A DNA stretch of 11,688 nt from Sphingomonas sp. (GTDB lineage: Bacteria; Pseudomonadota; Alphaproteobacteria; Sphingomonadales; Sphingomonadaceae). A program made the translations under genes and the position numbers. Positions within the stretch are counted from its first letter, which is position 1, and each line of letters opens with the position of its first letter. The notes under the pieces are model-generated. The model was not told the origin of the DNA and ran no database searches. It worked only from the letters and a program-made list of their open reading frames with translations. This document shows, piece by piece, positions 1 to 7,436 of the stretch. Location of the stretch: assembly GCA_019247755.1 (NCBI GenBank), contig JAFBAM010000311.1:1-11688 (forward strand), in the 5' to 3' direction.

Positions 1-1
1 G

Positions 2-868
2 ATTTTCGTGCCGATGGTCGGCCCCGAAGTGAACGGGGCGCGGCGCTGGATCAACTTCGGCCTAGGCCAGGTCCAGCCGTCGGAGTTCCTCAAGCCCTTC
101 TTCGTCGTTGCAATGGCATGGCTCCTTAGCCTCAAGGAGACCGACAAGTCGCTTCCGGTATTTCCGATCTCAGCGGCAGTGACCGGCTTTGTCGCGTATC
201 TTTTGATGAAGCAGCCCGACTTCGGGAGCACGATCATCTTCTGCGCCGTCTGGGTCGCGATGCTCGCGCTCGCGGGCCTCAACATGCGGATCCTGGCCGG
301 CCTTGCCGTCGTGGGCTTGGTCGGCGTGGTGCTGGCTTACTTCTTCTACGACGTCGCGACGACGCGCATCGATGAATTCCTGTTCGGCACAGGCGACAAT
401 TTCCAGACCGAGAATGCGATGCGGACGCTGACCGCGGGGGGGCTGTTCGGCATGGGGCCGGGCGGCGGCACGCGAAAGTTCGGGCTGCCCGAGCCGCACA
501 CCGACTACATCTTCTCGGTCATCGGCGAGGAATTCGGGCTCATCGCGTGCCTCGCCATTGCTCTGCTCTATCTCGGCATCGTCGCGCGGGTGCTGATCAA
601 GCTCCTCGACGAGGACAATAGCTTCGCGATCCTCGCCGCGGCGGGCCTCGCGGTCGAGTTCGGATTGCAGGCGCTGATCAACATGATGGTCAACGTGCAG
701 CTTGCGCCTTCCAAGGGCATGACCTTGCCCTTCATCAGCTATGGCGGCAGCTCGATGCTGGCCCTGTCGATCGGCATGGGCTTGCTGCTCGCGTTCACGC
801 GCCGGAACCCGTATCTCACCCGTTCGCCCTATGTCGTGAAGTGGAGCGGGGAGTCGCTGACTACATGA
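2..868 (+). CDS. ftsW: FtsW, septal peptidoglycan glycosyltransferase (5' truncated by window edge)
   Basis: SEDS-family membrane protein that polymerises lipid II at the division septum with its partner class B PBP (FtsI). The visible 288 residues are the C-terminal two thirds or so. Family landmarks seen are GARRWI and QPSEF near the visible start, QPDFGS, the extracellular stretch LPEPHTDYIFSVIGEEFG (the conserved D of HTDY is the segment essential in SEDS proteins), and FISYGGSS before the last helix. Several hydrophobic helices alternate with short loops, as expected for the 10-TM fold. The frame is open through the left edge, so the true start lies upstream; the GTG at base 8 is not a start. 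The stop TGA (866-868) overlaps the murG ATG by 4 bases. FtsW is preferred over RodA because of the dcw context. Nothing looks broken. Confidence 0.96.
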   Translation: MFVPMVGPEVNGARRWINFGLGQVQPSEFLKPFFVVAMAWLLSLKETDKSLPVFPISAAVTGFVAYLLMKQPDFGSTIIFCAVWVAMLALAGLNMRILAGLAVVGLVGVVLAYFFYDVATTRIDEFLFGTGDNFQTENAMRTLTAGGLFGMGPGGGTRKFGLPEPHTDYIFSVIGEEFGLIACLAIALLYLGIVARVLIKLLDEDNSFAILAAAGLAVEFGLQALINMMVNVQLAPSKGMTLPFISYGGSSMLALSIGMGLLLAFTRRNPYLTRSPYVVKWSGESLTT

Positions 869-2019
869 ACTTTGTCCTGGCCGCGGGGGGCACCGGCGGA
901 CACATGATTCCGGCACATGCGCTGGCTGCGGAGCTGAAGAGCCGCGGCCACGGCGTGCTGCTGATCACGGACGAGCGGGGCGCGCGCTTCCCCGGCCTGT
1001 TCGAGAACGTGCCGGTGCACATCCTTCCGGCAGGGCGCATCGGTGGCGGGCCGGTCGGCTGGCTGAAGGCCGCGGGCTCGGTGATCAAGGGCAGGGGGCA
1101 GGCGAAGCGCCTCTATCGCGAGCATCGGCCCGATGCGGTCGTCGGTTTCGGCGGCTATCCGGCCTTCCCGTCATTGCTCGCTGCAAGTTCGATGCGCATT
1201 CCGACCGTCCTCCATGAGCAGAATGCGGTGATGGGCCGCGTCAACCGGCTGCTTGCGGGGGAGGCCGAGGCGATCGGCACGGCCTATGACGAGATCGACC
1301 GGCTGAAGCCGAGATATCAGGCCAAGGCCGTGCTGGTCGGCAATCCGGTGCGCGAGGAGATTGCGCGCCTGGGTGAAATGCCGTTCCCGCCGTTCGATGA
1401 AGTGGCGCCGCTTAAGATCCTCGTCACCGGCGGAAGCCAGGGCGCGACGATACTCAGTCAGATCGTGCCGCAGGGCCTCGGTATGCTAGAGCCGTCGCTG
1501 CGTCGCCGCCTCCAGGTCGTGCAGCAATGCCGGCCCGACGACATCGAGCGCGTGCGCTCGCAATATGCCGAGCTCGGAATCCCCGCAGAGCTGATGACCT
1601 ACATCGAAGACATGGCCGAGAAGCTGGCCGACTGTCATTTGATGATCGGCCGCGCCGGAGCCTCGACTATCGCCGAGCTGACCGCTGCCGGACGGCCTGC
1701 GATCCTGATCCCGTTTGCCGCCGCCACCGACGATCACCAGACCGCCAATGCTCGCGAGATGGTACGGGCCGGCGGCGCACGCGCGATCCGGCAGGACAAT
1801 TTCACGCCCGACGTGCTCGCGCGCCAGATCGAGGCGCTGGCGATGGACCCGGTCGCGCTCAACAATGCCGCCGGCCGAGCGCTTTCGGTCGGGCGTCCGC
1901 ACGCCGCGCGCGATCTCGCCGACCTCGTCGAGCGCATCGGAAATGGTGTTTCGCCGATTCCCGTCGGCCTTGCTCCACGTGTAGTAGCCACCGCTCCTGA
2001 CGGAGCCGTGCCGGCATGA
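865..2019 (+). CDS. murG: MurG, UDP-GlcNAc:undecaprenyl-PP-MurNAc-pentapeptide GlcNAc transferase
   Basis: Transfers GlcNAc from UDP-GlcNAc onto lipid I to form lipid II at the inner face of the cytoplasmic membrane. The 384-residue GT-B protein has the N-terminal glycine loop GGTGGH (8-13), GFGGYP (94-99), HEQN (117-120), the linker-adjacent GGSQGA (189-194), and the UDP-GlcNAc site GRAGASTIAEL (262-272) followed by DDHQTANA (289-296). The start at 865 is chosen because the residue pattern MNFVLAAGGTGGH matches family N-termini and the ATG overlaps the ftsW stop as ATGA; an in-frame GTG at 841 would add eight atypical residues. It is somewhat longer than E. coli MurG, with a Pro/Ala/Val-rich tail after about residue 362. 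Translation is probably coupled to ftsW and murC. Confidence 0.97.
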   Translation: MNFVLAAGGTGGHMIPAHALAAELKSRGHGVLLITDERGARFPGLFENVPVHILPAGRIGGGPVGWLKAAGSVIKGRGQAKRLYREHRPDAVVGFGGYPAFPSLLAASSMRIPTVLHEQNAVMGRVNRLLAGEAEAIGTAYDEIDRLKPRYQAKAVLVGNPVREEIARLGEMPFPPFDEVAPLKILVTGGSQGATILSQIVPQGLGMLEPSLRRRLQVVQQCRPDDIERVRSQYAELGIPAELMTYIEDMAEKLADCHLMIGRAGASTIAELTAAGRPAILIPFAAATDDHQTANAREMVRAGGARAIRQDNFTPDVLARQIEALAMDPVALNNAAGRALSVGRPHAARDLADLVERIGNGVSPIPVGLAPRVVATAPDGAVPA

Positions 2020-3428
2020 TGAAGGCGCTGGGCACCGACATCGGCACGATCCACTTCGTCGGCATTGGCGGCATCGGCATGTCCGGCATCGCCGAGGTGA
2101 TGCACCAGCTCGGCTACAAGGTGCAGGGGTCCGACGCGGCGGACTCCTACGTGGTCGAGAAACTCAAGAAGGCGGGCATTCCGGTCAGCATCGGCCACTC
2201 GCCCGACAATCTCGGGGACGCTGCGGTGGTCGTCTGCTCCACCGCCATCAAGGAGACGAACCCGGAGTTCCAGGCCGCCGCGGAGCGGCGCCTCCCACGC
2301 GTTCGCCGTGCCGAGATGCTCGCCGAGCTGATGAGGATGCAGAAGACGGTCGCGGTCGCCGGCACCCACGGCAAGACCACGACGACGTCGATGGTCGCCG
2401 CCTTGCTCGACAGCGGCGGTGTCGATCCGACCGTCATCAACGGCGGAATCATCAACCGATACGGCTCGAACGCCCGGTTGGGAAAGAGCGACTGGTGGGT
2501 GATCGAAGCAGATGAGAGCGACGGCAGCTTCCTCCGCCTCGACGGCACCATCGCCGTCGTCACCAACATCGATCCCGAGCATCTCGAACATTACGGCAGC
2601 TTCGACCGGGTGAAGGACGCCTTCGTCGAGTTCATCGAGAACGTGCCTTTCTACGGGCTCGCGGTGCTTTGCGTCGATCATCCCGAGGTGCAGAACATCA
2701 TCGGCCGCATCCGCGACCGCCGGATCGTCACCTATGGCTTCTCGGCGCTGGCGGATGTTCGGGCGGACAATGTGACGCCTGTCGCAGGCGGCACGAAGTT
2801 CGACGCTCTCATCCTCGACAAGGATGGCGAACGCCGCACTTTGGCGGTCCACGTCCCCATTCCCGGACGCCACAACGTGCAGAATGCGCTGGCCGCGATC
2901 GCCGTCGCGCTCGAGCTTGGCATTTCCGATGAAGCAATTGTTGCAGGGTTCGAACGGTTTGAAGGGGTCAAGCGTCGCTTTACCAAGGTGGGGGAAGCGG
3001 ACGGCGCCGTGATCATCGACGATTACGCACACCACCCGACCGAGATCCGTGCCGTGCTCTCGGCCGCGCGTGAAGGTGCGAAGGAGCGGGTAATCGCGGT
3101 CATGCAGCCGCACCGCTTCACCCGCCTCCAGTCGCTGATGGAAGAGTTCCAGAGTGCCTTCAACGACGCCGACGTGGTGTTCGTGACGCCCGTCTATCCC
3201 GCCGGCGAGGAGCCGATCGAAGGCGTGGATGCGGCAGCCCTGGTCGAGGGCCTGCGTGCGAAGGGTCACCGCATGGTTCGCACTGTGGAAAACCTCGATG
3301 AGCTGTGCCGCGAGCTGCGCGACCTCGCCGCCGACGGCGACATGGTGATCTGCATGGGCGCCGGCGACATCACCAAATGGGCCGCGGCGCTGGCGCAGGG
3401 GGTCTGCGACGCGAGGGCGAAGAAGTGA
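2016..3428 (+). CDS. murC: MurC, UDP-N-acetylmuramate--L-alanine ligase
   Basis: ATP-dependent cytoplasmic ligase adding L-Ala to UDP-MurNAc, the first amino acid of the stem peptide. The 470 residues show the three Mur-ligase domains: an N-terminal Rossmann-like UDP-binding domain with GIGGIGMSGIA (16-26); a central ATPase domain with P-loop GTHGKTTT (116-123), EADESDGSF (164-172) and TNIDPEHLEHYGS (183-195); and a C-terminal domain with GRHNVQNALA (284-293), DDYAHHPTEI (335-344) and PHRFTR (365-370). The GIGGIGMSGIA and DDYAHHP signatures separate MurC from MurD/E/F. Two tandem ATGs (2016, 2019) overlap the murG stop; 2016 has the better spacing (10 bases) from CGGAG at 2001-2005. The stop overlaps the murB GTG start. 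Length is normal for the family. Confidence 0.97.
   Translation: MMKALGTDIGTIHFVGIGGIGMSGIAEVMHQLGYKVQGSDAADSYVVEKLKKAGIPVSIGHSPDNLGDAAVVVCSTAIKETNPEFQAAAERRLPRVRRAEMLAELMRMQKTVAVAGTHGKTTTTSMVAALLDSGGVDPTVINGGIINRYGSNARLGKSDWWVIEADESDGSFLRLDGTIAVVTNIDPEHLEHYGSFDRVKDAFVEFIENVPFYGLAVLCVDHPEVQNIIGRIRDRRIVTYGFSALADVRADNVTPVAGGTKFDALILDKDGERRTLAVHVPIPGRHNVQNALAAIAVALELGISDEAIVAGFERFEGVKRRFTKVGEADGAVIIDDYAHHPTEIRAVLSAAREGAKERVIAVMQPHRFTRLQSLMEEFQSAFNDADVVFVTPVYPAGEEPIEGVDAAALVEGLRAKGHRMVRTVENLDELCRELRDLAADGDMVICMGAGDITKWAAALAQGVCDARAKK
3413..3427 (+). promoter_or_regulatory. Ribosome binding site that fixes the murB GTG start
   Basis: GAGGG at 3413-3417 lies inside the last codons of murC, 7 bases before GTG 3425-3427. 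This supports the GTG over a much earlier in-frame ATG (3305, inside murC) and over ATG 3443. Confidence 0.6.
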
Positions 3429-4321
3429 CCGCCGTCGCGACCATGCCCTCCGTGCGCGGACGCCTGACGCCAAACGCGCCGCTCGCGCCCTTGGTGTGGT
3501 TCAAGAGCGGCGGCAGTGCCGAATGGCTGTTCGAACCGAAGGATGAAGAGGATCTGGTGTCCTTCCTGAAGGATCTCGATCCCGAAACCCCCGTGATGGC
3601 ACTCGGCCTCGGTTCAAACCTCATCGTCCGCGACGGCGGCGTTCCCGGCGTGGTCATCCGGCTCGGCAAGGCCTTCTCGAAGATCGAGAAGGTCGATGAC
3701 GTGACCCTGCGCTGCGGCGGCGGAGCCAGCGGCATCCTTGTCTCCTCAACCGCCCGCGACGCCGGCATCGCGGGTCTCGAGTTCCTGCGGGGGATCCCGG
3801 GTACCGTTGGCGGCTTCGTCCGAATGAACGGCGGCGCTTATGGGCGCGAGGTCAGTGACATCCTCGTTTCGGCGCGGCTTGTTCTCCGCTCAGGCGAAGT
3901 GGTCGAATGGCCGATCGAGAAGCTCGGCTACACCTACCGCCACAGCGAGGTGCCCGCCGGTGCCGTCGTGATCGAAGGCGTGTTCCGCGGAGCGCCCGGC
4001 GATCCCGAAGCGATCGGCGCCGAGATGGACGCCATCGCCCGCGCCCGCGAGGAATCGCAGCCGCTGCGCAGCCGCACTGGCGGTTCGACCTTCAAGAACC
4101 CGCCCGGCCACAAGGCATGGGCTTTGGTCGATGCAGCGGGCTGCCGCGGGCTGACGATGGGCGACGCGCAAGTCTCGGAAAAACATTGCAACTTCCTCCT
4201 CAACCTCGGTAGCGCGACAAGCGCGGAGATCGAGGCGTTGGGCGAGGAAGTCCGGCGCCGGGTCGAGGCGAAAACCCACATCACTCTCGAATGGGAAATC
4301 CAGCGGGTCGGCGACGCATGA
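3425..4321 (+). CDS. murB: MurB, UDP-N-acetylenolpyruvoylglucosamine reductase
   Basis: FAD enzyme that uses NADPH to reduce UDP-GlcNAc-enolpyruvate to UDP-MurNAc, the substrate of MurC encoded just upstream. The 298 residues show the FAD-binding pattern GLGSNLIVRDGG (61-72), IPGTVGG (124-130), NGGAYG (135-140), YRHSE (171-175) with the substrate-contacting Arg, the catalytic Ser region GGSTFKNP (219-226) and a C-terminal Glu in LEWEI (288-292) matching the catalytic acid. Size suggests the shorter type II class. The start is GTG at 3425: GAGGG at 3413-3417 lies 7 bases upstream, GTGA overlaps the murC stop, and the in-frame sequence before it is an Arg-rich shadow of murC. ATG 3443 is a possible alternative. 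The stop overlaps the ddl ATG. Confidence 0.96.
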   Translation: MTAVATMPSVRGRLTPNAPLAPLVWFKSGGSAEWLFEPKDEEDLVSFLKDLDPETPVMALGLGSNLIVRDGGVPGVVIRLGKAFSKIEKVDDVTLRCGGGASGILVSSTARDAGIAGLEFLRGIPGTVGGFVRMNGGAYGREVSDILVSARLVLRSGEVVEWPIEKLGYTYRHSEVPAGAVVIEGVFRGAPGDPEAIGAEMDAIARAREESQPLRSRTGGSTFKNPPGHKAWALVDAAGCRGLTMGDAQVSEKHCNFLLNLGSATSAEIEALGEEVRRRVEAKTHITLEWEIQRVGDA

Positions 4322-5244
4322 ACAAGGATCTCCACGTTGTCGTCCTGATGGGGGGCTGGTCGTCCGAGCGCGAGGTGTCGCTGACCAGCGGCAAGGGTGT
4401 CGCCGCGGCGCTGCGCGAGCGCGGCTGGTCGAACGTCACCGAACTGGACATGAACCGGGACGTCGCCACGCGCCTCGCCGAGCTGAAACCCGACGTGGTC
4501 TTCAATGCGCTACACGGGACGCCCGGTGAGGACGGTACCGTTCAGGGCATGATGGACCTGATGGGCCTGAAATACACCCATAGCGGGCTCGAAACCTCGG
4601 TCATCGCGATCGACAAGGAGCTGACCAAGATGGTGCTGGTGCCGCACGGCATCCGCATGCCCGAGGGCAAGATCGTCTCCAGCGAAAGCCTGCACCAGGA
4701 AGACCCGCTACCGCGGCCCTATGTCGTCAAGCCGGTCAATGAGGGTTCCTCAGTCGGCGTCGCGATCGTCACCGAGGACGGCAATACCGGCAACCCGATC
4801 GGCAAGGACGTCGAAGGTCCCTGGAATCATTTCAGCGAGCTTCTCGCCGAGCCCTTCATCAAGGGCCGCGAGCTGACCGTGGCGGTGATGGGCGGCGATC
4901 CGATGGCGGTGACCGAGCTTCAGACTAAAGCCGGCTTCTACGACTATGACGCGAAATATACCGATGGCCTGACGACGCACATCTGCCCGGCCGAAATCCC
5001 CTACGAGATCACCTGCGCGATGATGGACATGGCCGCTCAGGCGCATCAGCTGCTCGGCTGCAAGGGTGCCTCGCGTTCCGACTTCCGCTGGGACGACGAG
5101 CGGGGCGAGGACGGCATCTACTTGCTCGAGGTCAACACCCAGCCGGGGATGACTCCGCTGAGCCTCGTGCCCGAACAGGCGAAGCTGAAGGGCATTCCTT
5201 ACGGCGAGCTGGTCGAGCGACTGATCGACGAGGCGCTCAAATGA
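4318..5244 (+). CDS. ddl: Ddl, D-alanine--D-alanine ligase
   Basis: ATP-grasp enzyme joining two D-Ala for the end of the pentapeptide stem; cytoplasmic. The 308 residues match DdlB length. Visible are the N-terminal SEREVSL (16-22; its first Glu corresponds to the D-Ala-binding Glu of DdlB), NALHGTPGEDG (63-73), VVKP (136-139), the omega-loop GSSVG (143-147), YDYDAKY (208-214) with the conserved Tyr, SRSDFR (252-257) and the Mg/ATP site EVNTQPGMT (271-279), followed by S282 at the position of the DdlB active-site Ser. The Tyr in the DAKY loop is typical of D-Ala-D-Ala rather than D-Ala-D-Lac ligases (inference from family knowledge). ATG 4318 overlaps the murB stop; an in-frame ATG at 4291 would add residues translated from murB sequence. 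No strong Shine-Dalgarno is seen, so coupling to murB is likely. Confidence 0.96.
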   Translation: MNKDLHVVVLMGGWSSEREVSLTSGKGVAAALRERGWSNVTELDMNRDVATRLAELKPDVVFNALHGTPGEDGTVQGMMDLMGLKYTHSGLETSVIAIDKELTKMVLVPHGIRMPEGKIVSSESLHQEDPLPRPYVVKPVNEGSSVGVAIVTEDGNTGNPIGKDVEGPWNHFSELLAEPFIKGRELTVAVMGGDPMAVTELQTKAGFYDYDAKYTDGLTTHICPAEIPYEITCAMMDMAAQAHQLLGCKGASRSDFRWDDERGEDGIYLLEVNTQPGMTPLSLVPEQAKLKGIPYGELVERLIDEALK

Positions 5245-6155
5245 GCGCTGCGCACGTCCGTCGGGGCGGCGGCTCGGGCCGTGCCAAAGCCAAGAAGCCG
5301 TCGAAGGTTGCGGTCCCCAAGAAGATCGCCAAGCGCCTTCCGGTGGACCAGGCGCGCGCTAACAAGATCGCCGCTTTGGTTTTCGGTGCTTTCCTTCTCG
5401 CAATTGCGGTCGTGGTCCTGGTTGCGTTGGACATCCCGGCTCGCGCAGAGCGCGCTGCGGGCACGGCAATCGGTCACGCGGGCTTCACGGTCAGTGGCTA
5501 CCAGATCGTCGGCATCAACCACATGAACCGCGCGCTGGTCGACGCCGTCGTCACCGACGAGCTGCACAAGGCGGCGGAGCGGGGCGGTTCATCCAAGGCA
5601 CCCCAGGCGCTGGTCAGCGTATCCGACATCCGCCAGCGCCTGCTCGGTTACGGCTGGGTCAAGGACGCGCGCGTGTCTCGGCGGCTGCCCGACACCTTGG
5701 TCATCGACATCGTCGAGCGGACGCCTGCCGCGCTGTGGCAAAGCCAGGGCCAGCTCGCCCTGATCGACCATGAGGGCATCGTCCTCGACCGCGTCCCGGT
5801 CGACAAGATGCCCGACCTGCCACTCCTGATCGGTCCCGGCGCCAATGGGCAGGAGGAACAGCTGGTCCGTCTGATGGGCGCGGTTCCAACGCTGAAACCG
5901 CAGCTTGCGTCGGCGACCTGGGTCGGCGGCCGCCGCTGGGACTTGAGCTTCCAGTCGGGTGAGACCGTCGCGCTCCCCGAGGGCGAGGAAGCTGCGAAGG
6001 CCGCGATGATGAAGTTCGCTCGTCTCGACAAGCAGAGCGGGATGCTTGGCCGCGGCATCGTCCGCTTCGATCTTCGCGTGCCGGGCAAGATGATCGTCCG
6101 CCTGCCGCGCGCGCCGGGCGAAGCAATCGCACCAACTCCGAAGCAGGAGGGCTGA
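5241..6155 (+). CDS. ftsQ: FtsQ, divisome scaffold protein
   Basis: Bitopic inner-membrane protein linking early and late divisome proteins (FtsB/FtsL and FtsW/FtsI partners in studied species). The 304 residues show a basic cytoplasmic tail (1-42, rich in Lys/Arg), one transmembrane segment at about 43-63, a POTRA domain (about 82-160; GFTVSGYQIVG, then YGWVKDARVSRRLPDTLVI) and a beta domain with ALWQ (164-167), RRWDL (231-235) and VRFDLRVPGKMIVRLP (274-289). The tail after 290 is short and disordered. The POTRA domain carries a hydrophilic stretch around 106-125. ATG 5241 overlaps the ddl stop, with GAGG at 5230-5233 seven bases before it. Sequence conservation of FtsQ is low, but domain order and position between ddl and ftsA make the call firm. 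Confidence 0.95.
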   Translation: MSAAHVRRGGGSGRAKAKKPSKVAVPKKIAKRLPVDQARANKIAALVFGAFLLAIAVVVLVALDIPARAERAAGTAIGHAGFTVSGYQIVGINHMNRALVDAVVTDELHKAAERGGSSKAPQALVSVSDIRQRLLGYGWVKDARVSRRLPDTLVIDIVERTPAALWQSQGQLALIDHEGIVLDRVPVDKMPDLPLLIGPGANGQEEQLVRLMGAVPTLKPQLASATWVGGRRWDLSFQSGETVALPEGEEAAKAAMMKFARLDKQSGMLGRGIVRFDLRVPGKMIVRLPRAPGEAIAPTPKQEG

Positions 6156-6161
6156 GCAGGA

Positions 6162-7415
6162 GTGGCTCAAGCCGTCGAACACGATCTGATCGCCGTCCTC
6201 GATATTGGCTCGTCGAAGGTCAGCGCGATGATTGCGCGTGAGGATGCGGAGCGGCGCCTGACGGTGCTCGGCACCGGCCAGCGCGAGAGCCGCGGCGTGA
6301 AGCGCGGCTTCATCACCGACATGGGCGCAAGCGAATTCGCGGTGCGTGAGGCGGTGGAGCTTGCCGAGCGCATGTCAGGGCTCACCGTCGAGGACGTCTG
6401 GGCGAGCTACGGCGCCGGCGGCCTCGTCAGTGACGTCGCGAACGTCGAAGTCGAGCTTGGCGGTCACGCGGTCGAGCAGGCGGACGTCGACCAGCTCCTT
6501 CACGCTGGCCGCAATGCGATCGACAAGAACGGCCAGGTGGTGCTCCACGCCCACCCCGCGCTCTACACCATCGACCGCGCCCAAGGCGTCCAACAGCCGA
6601 TCGGCCTCCACGCCACCCGCCTCGGCGTCGATATCCATGTCATCGCCGCCGAGCCGTCCCCGCTCCGCAACATCGATACGGTAATCCGTCAGGCGCATCT
6701 TGGCGTTCGCGCCATCGTGGCGTCTCCGATCGCCGCCGCGCTCGCCTGTCTCAGCGAGGAGGAGCGAGAGCTCGGCGTCGCGCTGGTCGAGATGGGCGCC
6801 GAGGTCACCAACGTGTCCGTACACTATGGCGGCATGCTCGTCGGGCTACGCTCGATCCCGCTGGGCGCGAAGGACATCACCAACGACATCGCCGCCGCGT
6901 TCGCGGTCCAGCGCCGCGACGCCGAGCGTCTGAAGTGCTTCTATGGGTCGGCCATGACCAGCCCGCGCGACAATCATGAGATGATCGAGGCGACGCAGAT
7001 CGGGGCCGAACCGGGTGCGGAGCCGATGAAGATGACGCGCGCCCAGCTGATGATGGTGATCCGCCAGCGGGTCGAGGAACTGACGAACGAGATCGAGGCG
7101 GCCTTGAAGGGCCTTGGCTTTACCGGACCCGTCGGGCGCCAGGTCGTGCTGACAGGCGGCGGCGCAGAGCTCAAGAATGTCGCGGACTATATGCAGGGCG
7201 TGCTTGGCCGCGCCGTGCGCGTCGGTCGCCCGAAGCAGATTATCGGTCTTCCCGATGCGCACAGCGGCCCGGCCTTCTCGACTTTGGTCGGACTGGCGCT
7301 GCTCGCCGCGAGCGGTCGCGGCGACATTCGCGACATTGGCGGCCCGACGATCCGGACGCCGGCACCGAAGGGGATGTTCGGCCGCTTCGTGCAGGCGATG
7401 AAGGGCGGCTATTAG
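6162..7415 (+). CDS. ftsA: FtsA, actin-like membrane anchor of the Z-ring
   Basis: Peripheral membrane ATP-binding protein that tethers FtsZ and recruits later divisome proteins. The 417 residues contain the phosphate-1 motif LDIGSSKV (13-20), a 1C-domain region (about 85-165), a phosphate-2 segment VEMGAEVTNVSV (209-220), the adenosine motif VLTGGGAEL (329-337), and a C-terminal amphipathic segment (MFGRFVQAMKG, 405-415) that fits the membrane-targeting helix. The phosphate-2 motif departs from the usual DxGxGxT: Glu replaces the Asp and Glu replaces the second Gly. The start is GTG 6162, with GCAGGAGG at 6143-6150 (11 bases away) in the end of ftsQ; the next Met is at residue 23, beyond phosphate-1. 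The gap to ftsQ is 6 bases. Unusually, the next gene is a transporter, not ftsZ. Confidence 0.96.
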   Translation: MAQAVEHDLIAVLDIGSSKVSAMIAREDAERRLTVLGTGQRESRGVKRGFITDMGASEFAVREAVELAERMSGLTVEDVWASYGAGGLVSDVANVEVELGGHAVEQADVDQLLHAGRNAIDKNGQVVLHAHPALYTIDRAQGVQQPIGLHATRLGVDIHVIAAEPSPLRNIDTVIRQAHLGVRAIVASPIAAALACLSEEERELGVALVEMGAEVTNVSVHYGGMLVGLRSIPLGAKDITNDIAAAFAVQRRDAERLKCFYGSAMTSPRDNHEMIEATQIGAEPGAEPMKMTRAQLMMVIRQRVEELTNEIEAALKGLGFTGPVGRQVVLTGGGAELKNVADYMQGVLGRAVRVGRPKQIIGLPDAHSGPAFSTLVGLALLAASGRGDIRDIGGPTIRTPAPKGMFGRFVQAMKGGY

Positions 7416-7436
7416 ATAGGACTGAGGGGGAAGCGC

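Noticed and set aside
1734..3473. 579-codon open frame on the minus strand opposite murC
   Set aside because: It lies wholly opposite murG, murC and murB, which are certain genes. Its translation is rich in Arg, Asp, His and Ala without any domain I recognise. Long antisense frames are common in GC-rich DNA with this codon bias.
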